A stretch of 64,000 nucleotides of DNA from Pseudohoeflea sp964511625. Its GTDB lineage: Bacteria; Pseudomonadota; Alphaproteobacteria; Rhizobiales; Rhizobiaceae. The notes beneath the pieces are model-generated. The model made no database searches. It saw only the letters and a program-made list of their open reading frames with translations, and was not told where the DNA came from. Position 1 is the first letter of the stretch; every line of letters begins with the position of its first letter. Of the stretch, positions 36,237-45,178 are shown in pieces. Both the position numbers and the translations under genes were made by a program. The DNA lies in assembly GCA_964511625.1 (NCBI GenBank), contig CAZEJG010000004.1, forward strand, positions 124,001 to 188,000, in the 5' to 3' direction.

Positions 36237-36974
36237 CTAGGCGAAAGATCGCACCAGACTACCGACAAGCAGGTTCCAGCCGTCGATGAGGACGAAGAAC
36301 AGAATCTTGAACGGTAACGAAATGGCGGTCGGAGGCAGCATCATCATGCCCATCGACATCGTGATGGTCGCGACCACCAGGTCGATCACCAGAAACGGAA
36401 GGACCACCAGAAAGCCGATCTCGAAACCGCGCCGGATCTCCGAAATCATGAAGGCCGGCACCACGACCCGCATGTCGATCTTGCCCGCGGTCTCGGTTTC
36501 CTGGCCCCTTTCAGTCGCCAGATCGACGAAGAGCGCGAGATCCTTCGGCCGGGTATTGGCCAGCATGAAGTCACGGAACGGATCGGAAATCAGCCCGATC
36601 GCCTGCTGCTCCGTGATTTCATTTTCGAGAAGCGGATTTATGCCCTCGTCCCAGGCCCGGTCGAAGGTCGGCGCCATGACATAGAACGTCATGAAGAGGG
36701 CGAGACTGACGAGGATCATGTTGGCGGGCGTCGACTGAAGCCCCATGCCGGAACGGAGAATGGCAAAGGCTATGATGAACCGCGGAAACGAGGTCACCAT
36801 GATCAGGATACCCGGTGCAATCGAAAGCACCGTTAGCAGCCCGAAGGTGCGGATGATCCAGCTCGCAACTGATCCGTCGACCGGCGTCTGGAAGAGGCCA
36901 GGATCCAATCCCTGGGCCGACGCCGCGGCCGGAGCCGCGACGAGCGCCGCCAGAAGAATGAGAAAACGGATCAT
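36237..36974 (-). CDS. fliP: flagellar export gate protein FliP
   Basis: A 245-residue core subunit of the FliPQR pore. It has a cleavable-type signal sequence (LILLAALVAAPAAASAQG), unusual among export proteins but typical of FliP, then the conserved SIAPGILIMVTSFPRFIIAFAILRSGMG near residue 56 and VLPFLVIDLVVATITMSMGMMMLPP near 195. It overlaps fliL by 4 bp and ends the flgF-to-fliP gene run; a 290-bp space then precedes the flagellin gene. Confidence 0.96.
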   Translation of the reverse strand: MIRFLILLAALVAAPAAASAQGLDPGLFQTPVDGSVASWIIRTFGLLTVLSIAPGILIMVTSFPRFIIAFAILRSGMGLQSTPANMILVSLALFMTFYVMAPTFDRAWDEGINPLLENEITEQQAIGLISDPFRDFMLANTRPKDLALFVDLATERGQETETAGKIDMRVVVPAFMISEIRRGFEIGFLVVLPFLVIDLVVATITMSMGMMMLPPTAISLPFKILFFVLIDGWNLLVGSLVRSFA

Positions 36975-37501
36975 TCGATCACGAAGGTCCTGAGTATCAC
37001 ATCGGTGACTTCGCCCTGCGAACGCAACTGCGCCCGTTCGACAATGTCATCCCGGAGGTACTCAAAACCGCGCGGTCCTTCAATCTGTTGAAGCGATACA
37101 GTACGCAGATAGGTGAGGATATCCTCATTTATCCGGTCCGCGAGCTTCTCATCGGGCGTTTCACGGAAGAGTAGCGACAGTTCCAGGCGCACCCAGCTGT
37201 CGGCGGGATAGGAGAGATTCGTCGTGATCGGCGGCAGCGGATAGAGTTCGGGACGGACGGCTACCTCCGCCTCTTCCGCTTCGCCCCCATGTCCCTGCTG
37301 ACCGTGGCCGGCAGCCGCCGCCTCGGCTGCGGCCGCTTCCTCTTCGGTCGGCTTGACCTGTGGCGCCAGCATGCCGCCAACCATCCAGCCGCCGCCGGCG
37401 CCCACCAGCGAGAGCACCAGCAGAACAACGATGGTAACGATCATCCCACCCTTTTTCTTTGGCGGGTTGTCACCCTGATAGTCGACCTCGGCGTGGGTCA
37501 C
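36971..37501 (-). CDS. fliL: flagellar basal-body-associated protein FliL
   Basis: A 176-residue inner-membrane protein that supports stator function near MotB. There is one membrane helix at about residues 21-42 (VTIVVLLVLSLVGAGGGWMVGGML), an Ala/Glu/His-containing linker (GHGQQGHGGEAEEAE), and a periplasmic FliL domain ending DVILRTFVIE. It lies 14 bp after flgH and overlaps fliP by 4 bp. Confidence 0.92.
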   Translation of the reverse strand: MTHAEVDYQGDNPPKKKGGMIVTIVVLLVLSLVGAGGGWMVGGMLAPQVKPTEEEAAAAEAAAAGHGQQGHGGEAEEAEVAVRPELYPLPPITTNLSYPADSWVRLELSLLFRETPDEKLADRINEDILTYLRTVSLQQIEGPRGFEYLRDDIVERAQLRSQGEVTDVILRTFVIE

Positions 37502-37515
37502 GGTCGGTCTCCGGT

Positions 37516-38223
37516 TCAGATCGGTGAATAGAGGTCCACGAGTTGCTGGCCGACCGGCGGCTGCTGCACCTCGGTCAGGCGGCCACGACCGCCGTAGGAA
37601 ACGCGCGCTTCGGCAATCTTCTCGTAGGAGATCATGTTGTTGTGGTCCACATCCTGCGGCCGAACGATACCGGCGATATTGAGGATGCGCAGTTCGTGAT
37701 TGACACGCACTTCCTGCGAGCCCGAGATGATCAGGTTGCCGTTCTGGAGCACGCCGGTGACGACGGCTGCGATCTTCAGGTTCAGCTTTTCAGACCGCTC
37801 GGTCGTGCCGGTCCCCGATGTCGAGGTGTTGGATCCGAAGCTGAGGTTTCCGTCCCCCTCGGCGCCGATCGACGGGATCGCGACCGCCGCATTGATGCCG
37901 CTGGAATTGGTGCGGCTGCGGTCGGTGGCATTGTCGAAGGTCGCCTTGTCGTTGATCTTCAGATCGACGGTCAGCAGGTCACCCACCGCGTGAGCACGCG
38001 AATCGGTAAACAGCTTCGACTGGCGGTCGTCCCACAGCGAGAAATTGTTGGCGCGCTGTGGCGGTTGTTTGGGATACATCGCCATTTCCGGTGTCGAGGA
38101 ATAGGCGAGGCCCGAGCCGACCGGACTCATTTCGGGCGCGCGACCGACCTCCCTGAGGGTCTGTGACGAGCAACCCGAAAGAAGCGCTGCGGCTACGACG
38201 ACGAGAATACCGAACCGGTTCAT
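37516..38223 (-). CDS. flgH: flagellar L-ring protein FlgH
   Basis: A 235-residue outer-membrane lipoprotein forming the L ring. The signal peptide ends in the lipobox LSGC (C18). Family segments are SLWDDRQSKLFTDSRAHAVGDLLTVDLKINDKA near residue 64 and NGNLIISGSQEVRVNHELRILNIAGIVRPQDV near 162. A long in-frame upstream extension runs through motE and is rejected because the lipoprotein signal defines the start. It overlaps motE by 4 bp. Confidence 0.95.
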   Translation of the reverse strand: MNRFGILVVVAAALLSGCSSQTLREVGRAPEMSPVGSGLAYSSTPEMAMYPKQPPQRANNFSLWDDRQSKLFTDSRAHAVGDLLTVDLKINDKATFDNATDRSRTNSSGINAAVAIPSIGAEGDGNLSFGSNTSTSGTGTTERSEKLNLKIAAVVTGVLQNGNLIISGSQEVRVNHELRILNIAGIVRPQDVDHNNMISYEKIAEARVSYGGRGRLTEVQQPPVGQQLVDLYSPI

Positions 38224-38813
38224 GATGGATCCTTTGGCAGGTCGGTCGCAGCAGCATTGGCGATAATGCCTGCGAGTGCAGCGGCCTTTTCCGGATCCAT
38301 CTCGTTGAGAATCTGGCTGGAAAGCCGGGGGCTCAGTTTCATGACGATCGCGGCGGCGACACCGGGGTTGATCAGCGAGAGCTGGTTGGCGGCCGCGTCG
38401 GGACGCATCTTCTTGTAGATGTCGACGAGAGTGCCTTCGGCGACGCGCATGAAATCGTCGCGCTTGCCGAGCCACTTCTGGTATTCGTCCCGGCGCTGCT
38501 CAAGAAGCGCAATACGTTCGTCGACCTTCGATTTCAGCGTCTCGAGTTCGTTCTTCTGGCGCAGGTAACGCTGGTCACGCGCGGCATCAGCGATATTGGC
38601 ACAATAGGCCTCGATCTCGCTCTCGTAGGTCTTCTGTTCCGGGGTGGCGGCATCCTGCGTCGCCGCCTGGACCTTGGCGTCGACGGTGTGCGGTTCTTCT
38701 GCCGCCTTTTCCTCGGACGAGGCGGGTCCGGCGAAACCCGATCCCGACAAAAGGGCCAGGCCGATGATGGCCGCGAAGCGGCGCGAGCGGATTATGGTCA
38801 GACGTGGGGTCAT
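38220..38813 (-). CDS. motE: MotC chaperone MotE
   Basis: A 197-residue secreted periplasmic protein that in Sinorhizobium folds and stabilises MotC. It has a signal peptide (RFAAIIGLALLSGSGFAGPASS), a Glu/Lys coiled coil (YLRQKNELETLKSKVDERIALLEQRRDEYQKW, about residues 82-113) and a C-terminal MgtE-N-like domain (INPGVAAAIVMKLSPRLSSQILNEMDPEKAAALAGII). It sits between flgI and flgH with 4-bp overlaps on both sides. Confidence 0.9.
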   Translation of the reverse strand: MTPRLTIIRSRRFAAIIGLALLSGSGFAGPASSEEKAAEEPHTVDAKVQAATQDAATPEQKTYESEIEAYCANIADAARDQRYLRQKNELETLKSKVDERIALLEQRRDEYQKWLGKRDDFMRVAEGTLVDIYKKMRPDAAANQLSLINPGVAAAIVMKLSPRLSSQILNEMDPEKAAALAGIIANAAATDLPKDPS

Positions 38814-39934
38814 TGCAGCACCAGTTCAGCTTGCAGGGCGCCTGCGGACTTTATGCCCTGCAGAATGGCGATGATGCCGTCCGGCCTGACGCCGATGGAA
38901 TTAAGTCCGGCCACCAGCGTGCGCAGATCCGGTCCGCTGATGATGGCGACCTGGCCGCCGTCGACACCGGCGGTGATGTCGGTGAGCGGCTCGATGGCGG
39001 TCACGCCGTCCGAAAACGGAGCCGGCTGAACGACGGTCGGCGTCTCGTTGACCTTGACCGTCAGCGTGCCATGGCTGACCGCGACCTGGGAGACCCGCAC
39101 GTCGTTACCGATCACGATGGTGCCGGTGCGCTCGTTGACGACGACGCGTGCCGGACTGTCGGTATCGACGACGAGCCCCTCGAGTTCGGCCATCAACCGG
39201 GCGAGATCGGCGGTGTCGGGCTTGCGTACCGCGATGGTGGTGGAATCGCGGGCTTCGGCGATCGCCTGTCCGTAGCGGTTGGTTGCATAGGAGTTGATCA
39301 CGTCGGCAATGCCGACGGCGGTGGAGAAATCCGGATTGCGAAGCTGGAAGACGAGACCGCCTGACTGCTTGAACTCGGCCGGGATCTCCCGCTCGATCGT
39401 CGCTCCGCCGGGAAGACGACCGGCAGTCGTCACACCCTGCTGCAGGGTGGCGGCATCGCCCTGTGCGGTGACGCCGGAGACCACGACCGAGCCCTGCGCC
39501 ACGGCATAGACCTGACCGTCGGCGCCGGACAGCGAGGTCATCACCAATGTCCCGCCGCGCAACGAGGTCGCATCGCCGAGCGACGACACCGTCACGTCGA
39601 TGCGCGAGCCGACGGTGGCGAAGGGCGGCAGGTTGGCCGTCACGATCACTGCCGCGATGTTGTTGGAGCGGGAAGCGCCACCCTCTGTCGAAATGCCGAG
39701 GTTCTGGAGCATCGCCCGCAGCGACTGCTCGGTGAAGGGCGAGTTGCGCAGGCTGTCGCCAGTTCCCTGAAGACCGATGACGAGACCGTAACCGATCAGC
39801 TGGTTGTCGCGCGCAGCCTGAAGCTGGGCGATGTCCTTGATGCGCGAAGCGGCGACCGCCGACTGCACGGCCAGAAGCCCCAACGTACCGGCCAGCAGAA
39901 GCAGGGCTATGAAACGTGCGCGACGCCAGGTCAT
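38810..39934 (-). CDS. flgI: flagellar P-ring protein FlgI
   Basis: A 374-residue periplasmic P-ring subunit. It has a Sec signal (ALLLLAGTLGLLAVQSAVA) and the strongly conserved LIGYGLVIGLQGTGDSLRNSPFTEQSLRAML near residue 46, plus the C-terminal segment LVAGLNSIGVRPDGIIAILQGIKSAGALQAELVLQ. It overlaps flgA by 4 bp. Confidence 0.97.
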   Translation of the reverse strand: MTWRRARFIALLLLAGTLGLLAVQSAVAASRIKDIAQLQAARDNQLIGYGLVIGLQGTGDSLRNSPFTEQSLRAMLQNLGISTEGGASRSNNIAAVIVTANLPPFATVGSRIDVTVSSLGDATSLRGGTLVMTSLSGADGQVYAVAQGSVVVSGVTAQGDAATLQQGVTTAGRLPGGATIEREIPAEFKQSGGLVFQLRNPDFSTAVGIADVINSYATNRYGQAIAEARDSTTIAVRKPDTADLARLMAELEGLVVDTDSPARVVVNERTGTIVIGNDVRVSQVAVSHGTLTVKVNETPTVVQPAPFSDGVTAIEPLTDITAGVDGGQVAIISGPDLRTLVAGLNSIGVRPDGIIAILQGIKSAGALQAELVLQ

Positions 39935-40404
39935 TTCCGCACCACCCGGACCGATCCGTCCTGCATCACGGTGCCGGAGACGACGACGCCGGAATCGACG
40001 TTGCGCACACGGATCATGTCACCCACGGCAGCATTCTGAAGCGGGGTGCCCGGCGCGGTGATGATCAATCCCTGGTCGGCGAAGACGAGCGTGACCGGCG
40101 AACCGCGTTCGACCGCCCAGGCTTCCCGCAGCGAGGCGACAGGGATCGTCCGACCCGGCAACAGGGTCCGAGTTGCGATCATGCCGTCAACCTCGGTGAC
40201 GTCCGAAGCGTAGCCGCCCGCGAGGTTGGGATTGGTCACGCCGACGGTCCTGACCATCTCGCCGGTGATCGTCTCTCCGGGATAGATGGTCCGCTCGGGC
40301 ACGAGCGCGACTTCGCTCGCGAGCCCGGAAGCCGGCAAGCCGCAGACGCCGAGCACGAAGGCCAGTCGGATTGCGGTGGTTGAGATGGTTTTGGCAAACA
40401 TCAT
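39931..40404 (-). CDS. flgA: P-ring assembly chaperone FlgA
   Basis: A 157-residue periplasmic chaperone for FlgI. It has a signal peptide (about residues 1-29) followed mainly by the SAF domain (ALVPERTIYPGETITGEMV) and VTLVFADQGLIITAPGTPLQNAAVGDMIRVRN. It is shorter than enterobacterial FlgA, lacking the N-terminal extra domain, as in other alphaproteobacteria. It lies 16 bp after flgG. Confidence 0.93.
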   Translation of the reverse strand: MMFAKTISTTAIRLAFVLGVCGLPASGLASEVALVPERTIYPGETITGEMVRTVGVTNPNLAGGYASDVTEVDGMIATRTLLPGRTIPVASLREAWAVERGSPVTLVFADQGLIITAPGTPLQNAAVGDMIRVRNVDSGVVVSGTVMQDGSVRVVRK

Positions 40405-40420
40405 GTCCGCCGCGCTCCCT

Positions 40421-41209
40421 TTACCTCAGGTTCTTGCTCACCACCGATGCCATTTCGTCCGCGGCCTGGATGATCTTGGAGTTCATCTCGTAAGCGCGCT
40501 GCGCCGAGATCAGATCCGTAATTTCCTTGACCGGGTCGACATTGGAGGCTTCGAGATAACCTTGCTGGATGTGGGCAAAACCGGGATCATCCGGGACGCC
40601 GACAATGGCGGGGCCGGAAGCCGGCGTTTCGGCAAAGAGGTTGTCGCCGAGCGGCTCGAGGCCCGCCTCATTGACGAAGTTCGCAAGCGTAAGCTGGCCG
40701 AGATCCGTCATTGCCGTATCGCTGCCGAGCCGCGCAAAGACCTGGCCCGTGCGGGTGATCTCCACCTCGGTCACGTCCTGCGGAAAGGTGATGCCGGGAA
40801 CCACGGTGTAGCCGTCGATGGTGACGAGCTGGCCGTCGGCATTGGTGTTGAAGGTACCGGCGCGGGTGTAGAGCGTGTTGCCCGCCGGATCCTCGACCTG
40901 GAACCAGCCGCGGCCGATCAGTGCGAGATCGAGCTTGTTGGACGTGCCGATGAGCGAACCCTGGATGTGCAGGTTGCGCACCGAGGCCGCCTTGACGCCG
41001 AGGCCGATATGCGCGCCCTCGGGCACGATCGCCTGGTTGGCAGCGTTCGGCACGCCCTGGCTGCGCTCGACCTGATAAAGCAGATCGGTGAACTCGGCGC
41101 GGGCGCGCTTGAAGCCGGTGGTATTGATGTTCGCCACATTGTTGGCGATCACTTCGAGATTGAGCTGCTGGGCGTTCATGCCGGTGGCTGCGATGGCCAG
41201 TGCCTTCAT
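40421..41209 (-). CDS. flgG: flagellar distal rod protein FlgG
   Basis: A 262-residue distal rod subunit. The N-terminal signature AATGMNAQQLNLEVIANNVANINTTGFKRARAEFTDLLYQ and the C-terminal VDPVKEITDLISAQRAYEMNSKIIQAADEM are the classical rod pair. It lies 24 bp after fliE and before flgA. Confidence 0.97.
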   Translation of the reverse strand: MKALAIAATGMNAQQLNLEVIANNVANINTTGFKRARAEFTDLLYQVERSQGVPNAANQAIVPEGAHIGLGVKAASVRNLHIQGSLIGTSNKLDLALIGRGWFQVEDPAGNTLYTRAGTFNTNADGQLVTIDGYTVVPGITFPQDVTEVEITRTGQVFARLGSDTAMTDLGQLTLANFVNEAGLEPLGDNLFAETPASGPAIVGVPDDPGFAHIQQGYLEASNVDPVKEITDLISAQRAYEMNSKIIQAADEMASVVSKNLR

Positions 41210-41233
41210 GGCGTATTCCTCGGTTGGGGTCCG

Positions 41234-41560
41234 TCAGATCTGCATGCGGGAAACTTCGAGATAAGCCGTCACCAGCTTGTCCCGTATAGCGATTGCCGTC
41301 TGCAGCGACTGTTCCGCGCTCATCAGGGCATCGACCACCTCACGGGTGTTCGCATCGCCCGACACGGCCTTGAAGGACTGCGTTTCCGCAGCCCGGAGAT
41401 TGTCGACCACACCGGTTCCGAGCGACTGGAGCACGTCCGAGAAGCTCGACGCTCCGGCCTGACCGGCGCTCGCAGCCTTGGCGCTGTCGCCGGCGCCAAC
41501 CACCTGATCGACGGCCTGGCCGATGGCCCGGCCCGCAATTCCACCAACGAGTTCAATCAT
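41234..41560 (-). CDS. fliE: hook-basal body protein FliE
   Basis: A 108-residue adaptor between the MS ring and the rod. The C-terminal helix (TREVVDALMSAEQSLQTAIAIRDKLVTAYLEVSRMQI) matches the FliE end that joins the rod. The start codon overlaps the flgC stop by 1 bp. Confidence 0.93.
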   Translation of the reverse strand: MIELVGGIAGRAIGQAVDQVVGAGDSAKAASAGQAGASSFSDVLQSLGTGVVDNLRAAETQSFKAVSGDANTREVVDALMSAEQSLQTAIAIRDKLVTAYLEVSRMQI

Positions 41561-41979
41561 TATGACGGCCTCAGCAGATCGAGTGTCATGGAGACCAGTT
41601 CCCGCGTCTGCTTGATGGTCTGCAGGTTGGCCTCATAGGTGCGGTTCGCCTCGCGCATGTCGGCGAGTTCGATGAGCATGTTGACGTTCGGCAGCTTGAC
41701 CATGCCCTTGTCGTCGGCGGCCGGATGGCTGGGATCGAACTCGACGTTGAAGTCAGACGGATCGTCGGCGATCCGCTGCACCCGTGCCATGGCTGCACCA
41801 CTGGCCTGATCAAGTTCCCAGGAGAACGAAATCGTCTTGCGACGATAAGCGTCCGCGCCCGGCGTCGCCCCTGTCGACTGGGCATTGGCAAGGTTTTCGG
41901 AGACGATACGAAGACGCGCTTCCTGTGCCTTGAGGCCGGATGACGCGATCTTCGAGGAGAGGCTAAGCGGATCCACCAT
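41560..41979 (-). CDS. flgC: flagellar proximal rod protein FlgC
   Basis: A 139-residue proximal rod subunit. The opening SLSSKIASSGLKAQEARLRIVSENLANAQSTG and the C-terminal NVNMLIELADMREANRTYEANLQTIKQTRELVSMTLDLL are typical. It lies 2 bp after flgB. Confidence 0.95.
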   Translation of the reverse strand: MVDPLSLSSKIASSGLKAQEARLRIVSENLANAQSTGATPGADAYRRKTISFSWELDQASGAAMARVQRIADDPSDFNVEFDPSHPAADDKGMVKLPNVNMLIELADMREANRTYEANLQTIKQTRELVSMTLDLLRPS

Positions 41980-41981
41980 CG

Positions 41982-42362
41982 TCAGCTCTTCACGGTCATC
42001 AGCATCATGCGGTTGAAGCTCTTCACCAGTCCGGCATTGATCTCGTAGATCCGCTTGATCTCCGAGGTCTTGGCAATCTCTTCCGGCAGATCGACGGAAT
42101 TGCCCGAGGGGAAGACCTCGATACCGTCCTGGATTTCAGTCCGCGAGACGGAACTGCGGATCGGATCCTCGGTCAGATGGCCCGCTCGGGTGGCCGCCAT
42201 GCGCAAGCCGGTCTCCTGGAGCACCGCGTCGAACGCTGCCACGTCACGCGACTGGTATCCCGGCGTATTGGCGTTGGCGATATTGCCGGCGACCACCGTC
42301 TGGCGAACAGTCAGCCAGTGGGCCTGCTTGGATGCGAGATCAAAGAGCTGGATCGGCTGCAT
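41982..42362 (-). CDS. flgB: flagellar proximal rod protein FlgB
   Basis: A 126-residue proximal rod subunit. Signature: LASKQAHWLTVRQTVVAGNIANANTPGYQSRDV at about residues 8-40. The ATG at 42362 is preferred over one 27 bp upstream because it follows GGAAGGGAAA and gives the usual N-terminus. A 78-bp gap separates it from the upstream orf at 42441. Confidence 0.95.
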   Translation of the reverse strand: MQPIQLFDLASKQAHWLTVRQTVVAGNIANANTPGYQSRDVAAFDAVLQETGLRMAATRAGHLTEDPIRSSVSRTEIQDGIEVFPSGNSVDLPEEIAKTSEIKRIYEINAGLVKSFNRMMLMTVKS

Positions 42363-42440
42363 GGAATTTCCCTTCCTTGCAGCCGACACTAGGCCTCAAG
42401 CCTTGTGTGTAACTTGCGGTCCCGAGCAAGCGGCCCCGGC

Positions 42441-43010
42441 CTACTCGCTCAGCACCTCGCCCTCGGAGGTGATGATGACCCATTTGCCATCGCGCTGTTC
42501 CATGCTGGCAAGCGTCGAATTGTCCGGCAGCGCCGAACCGACCTGCACCATGTAGATGCCGGATTCATCTTCGATCAGAGCGCGACCGTTGACCACATGC
42601 AGAAGCTGGTACCGCGGTGCGCCCGGAAACTTCTGGTCAAGCGCAGCATTGGCCGGAAGCGGGCCGGTGCTTGCCGTCTCCGTAGCGTCACTGACAGTCG
42701 CCGTGGTGATCGGATCGAAGGGGACCGCCGACGGCAAGGCACCGTCCTTTTCGTCGGGGATGGAGAGCGGGGACACAGAGACAACCGCCCTGCCCTTCGT
42801 TTCGGGAAGGTCGCGCGTATCGCCCCATTCCATCGGGTTCACGCCGAAGCTGTCCTGGTTGAAGAAGACGTACCACGGGAAGATCGCGGCAACCGCCGCC
42901 ATCGCAAACCCCACGATGACGATCGCGCGATCGCTGTCCTTCCGCCTATCGAACAGCCGCGCTTCCTCTTCCTCCGAGATGCGCAGGTCCCCGTCCCCCA
43001 AATCCGTCAT
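42441..43010 (-). CDS. conserved flagellar-cluster protein, single membrane segment
   Basis: A 189-residue protein of unknown function. A charged cytoplasmic start (ISEEEEARLFDRRKDSDR) is followed by one membrane helix (about residues 29-51) and a mainly periplasmic region with an acidic, Pro-rich linker and a small C-terminal domain (YQLLHVVNGRALIEDESGIYMVQVGSALP). The C-terminal part looks like a beta-rich module. It lies between fliI (6-bp gap) and flgB, a place where rhizobia keep an unnamed gene, so a role in basal-body assembly is likely but unproven. Confidence 0.6.
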   Translation of the reverse strand: MTDLGDGDLRISEEEEARLFDRRKDSDRAIVIVGFAMAAVAAIFPWYVFFNQDSFGVNPMEWGDTRDLPETKGRAVVSVSPLSIPDEKDGALPSAVPFDPITTATVSDATETASTGPLPANAALDQKFPGAPRYQLLHVVNGRALIEDESGIYMVQVGSALPDNSTLASMEQRDGKWVIITSEGEVLSE

Positions 43011-43016
43011 CCCCGT

Positions 43017-44453
43017 CTAGCCTTTCCTGTCCTTCTGTCCCGGCGCTATCCCCGCTGCCGCCTTCATTGCCTCGGCAAGTTCCGAGAAGGCATCAGGGGA
43101 TGGCGGGTCGTCCGGCCGTTGCCTGAGCACCTCGTAGATCACCGGCGCCTGCTTGACCGCCATGTCCAGTTCGGCATCGGTTCCCGGCCGATAGCCGCCG
43201 ATCAGTCGCAGGTCGGATGTTTCCTCGTATTTGTGGATGAGTGCCTTGAGCCGCAGGGTGAGCTTTTCCTCGTCGCCCTGCCAGGCCTTGCGCGCCAGGC
43301 GCGAGATCGATGTCAGCGGATTGACCGGCGGATAGCGCCCCTCGTCGGCGAGACGTCTGTCGAGCACGAGGTGCCCGTCGAGAATGCCGCGCGCGGAATC
43401 GGCGACCGGATCGTTGTGGTTGTCGCCGTCGACGAGGACGGAAACGATTGCCGTGATGGCCCCTGCCCCTTGCGGACCCGGGCCTGCACGTTCGAGAAGT
43501 CCCGGCAAAGCGGTGAACACAGAAGCCGGATAGCCGCGCGCAACGGGTGGTTCGCCGGAAGCCATTCCGACCTCGCGGAGCGCATGCGCATAACGGGTCA
43601 GGCTGTCGACGATCAGAAGCACGTTCTCGCCGCGATCGCGGAAATGCTCGGCGATCGTCATCGCCGTCAGCGGCGCCATCCGGCGGAGCATCGGGCTTTC
43701 GTCGCTCGTCGCCACCACGGCGACGGTCTTCTTCATGTTCTCGCCGAGCGTATCCTCGATGAACTCGCGCACCTCGCGGCCGCGCTCACCGACCAGCGCG
43801 ATCACCGCGCGGTCGAAATCGGCGGCTTGCGCGAACATCGACAGAAGCGTCGACTTGCCGACACCCGAACCGGCAAAGACACCCATGCGCTGGCCACGGC
43901 AGAGCGGCGCGAAAATGTCGACGACCTTCACCCCGGTGCGAATGGCAGCGGTCACGCGTTGACGCTGCATGGATTGCGGCGGCGCGGCGTCGATCGGCCG
44001 CTCGTCGGCGCCCTGTTTCAGCGCACCCAATCCGTCGACCGGTTCGGCGAGCGCATTGATGGTCCGGCCGCACCAGCTTGCGTCAGGCGCCAGGGTGAAG
44101 GGACCGCGCCTCCAGACGCGCTCTCCGATCGAGGCCGCCGCCCCGCTGACGCCCTCGATGGGGCAGACGATGGCTTCTTGCGGATCGAGCCGGACGACTT
44201 CGGCGAGACGGCGGGTATCGCCACCGCGGAACTCGACGAGATCACCAAGCCGGAGATGGCGTGAAAGACCCGCGACGCCATACCGCCCGGCTGCGGCCGA
44301 AGTCACGACGCCCGAGACTTCGATGCCGTTATCGGGTCTGGAGAAATGGGCAATGCGCGCGGACAAGGAAGCCAGCGCACGGGTGCCGGTTTCCTTCCGA
44401 TCGTCCATCCGCATCTGCCGATGGGTTTCCATGCCGCCGCCCGATGTCGACAT
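43017..44453 (-). CDS. fliI: flagellum-specific ATPase FliI
   Basis: A 478-residue ATPase that drives protein export. The Walker A is FAGSGVGKST (about residues 200-209), the Walker B is VLLIVDSLTRYA, and the family segment EVGMASGEPPVARGYPASVFTALPGLLERAG follows. The start ATG shares 1 bp with the flgF stop, so translation is coupled. The likely partners are the FliH-like (31646) and FliJ-like (16999) proteins. Confidence 0.96.
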   Translation of the reverse strand: MSTSGGGMETHRQMRMDDRKETGTRALASLSARIAHFSRPDNGIEVSGVVTSAAAGRYGVAGLSRHLRLGDLVEFRGGDTRRLAEVVRLDPQEAIVCPIEGVSGAAASIGERVWRRGPFTLAPDASWCGRTINALAEPVDGLGALKQGADERPIDAAPPQSMQRQRVTAAIRTGVKVVDIFAPLCRGQRMGVFAGSGVGKSTLLSMFAQAADFDRAVIALVGERGREVREFIEDTLGENMKKTVAVVATSDESPMLRRMAPLTAMTIAEHFRDRGENVLLIVDSLTRYAHALREVGMASGEPPVARGYPASVFTALPGLLERAGPGPQGAGAITAIVSVLVDGDNHNDPVADSARGILDGHLVLDRRLADEGRYPPVNPLTSISRLARKAWQGDEEKLTLRLKALIHKYEETSDLRLIGGYRPGTDAELDMAVKQAPVIYEVLRQRPDDPPSPDAFSELAEAMKAAAGIAPGQKDRKG

Positions 44454-45178
44454 CAGCGCCCGTTACCAAGCGTCTTGATGGCTTCCTTGAGGGTGGCTTC
44501 GTTGTCGCGCATCATGATCGAGGCGTTTTCGAAGGCACGTGACACCATGATGAGCCGGCTCATCTCGGCGACCGGATTGACGTTGGAATCTTCGAGGAAG
44601 CCCTGGGTGACGCCGATATCGGTCCGGTCGACGACGGGTTCGGGCTGGTCGGCGGTGATGATTCCGAGCGAGCCGGCGCGCACGTAGCCGGCGTTCACGT
44701 CAGCAGTAAAGAGCCCGATCTGTCCGACCCGGGCGCCGTTCTGATAAATGCCGCCATCCTTGCCGACTTTCGGGGGACCTGCATTGGGATTGAGCTGAAT
44801 GGGCGCGCCGCCGACATCGAGCACCGGATAGCCGTCGACATTCACCATTTCCCCTGCCGGCGAGAGATTGAAGCGACCGTCACGGGTGAGAACATTGCCG
44901 TTCGGCGTTTCGAGTTGAAACCAGCCGTCGCCGGAAATCGCGAAATCGAACGGGTTGCTCGTCTGAGTGAAGCCGCCGTTCATCGTCGAGAGAAAGTCCA
45001 CGCCCTGGTTGACGTAGGACACATCATTGGAGCCAGCGCTCTGGACGACCTCGTCGAACTTGATCTCGGTCGCGCGGAAGCCCGTGGTGTTCGCGTTGGC
45101 GACGTTGTCGGCGATCGTGTTGAGGCGGCGCTCCAGGGCGATCTGCGAAGAGAGGGCGACATAGAGCGAGGTCTGCAT
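44453..45178 (-). CDS. flgF: flagellar proximal rod protein FlgF
   Basis: A 241-residue rod subunit. It has YVALSSQIALERRLNTIADNVANANTTGFRATEIKFDEV at the N-terminus and VNPVAEMSRLIMVSRAFENASIMMRDNEATLKEAIKTLG at the C-terminus. It is shorter than FlgG, as expected. It shares single-base start/stop overlaps with the DUF1217 gene before it and fliI after it. Confidence 0.94.
   Translation of the reverse strand: MQTSLYVALSSQIALERRLNTIADNVANANTTGFRATEIKFDEVVQSAGSNDVSYVNQGVDFLSTMNGGFTQTSNPFDFAISGDGWFQLETPNGNVLTRDGRFNLSPAGEMVNVDGYPVLDVGGAPIQLNPNAGPPKVGKDGGIYQNGARVGQIGLFTADVNAGYVRAGSLGIITADQPEPVVDRTDIGVTQGFLEDSNVNPVAEMSRLIMVSRAFENASIMMRDNEATLKEAIKTLGNGR

Noticed and set aside
36226..36239. Short GGCGTC/GACGCC hairpin at the fliP stop
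   Set aside because: A one-base loop and no T-run; not credible as a terminator.
38224..38475. 84-residue N-terminal extension of FlgH
   Set aside because: It would run through motE in another frame. The lipoprotein signal with LSGC fixes the start at 38223.
42405..44264. 619-codon open frame antisense to fliI
   Set aside because: fliI on the other strand has Walker motifs and start/stop coupling with its neighbours. The antisense product has no recognisable feature.
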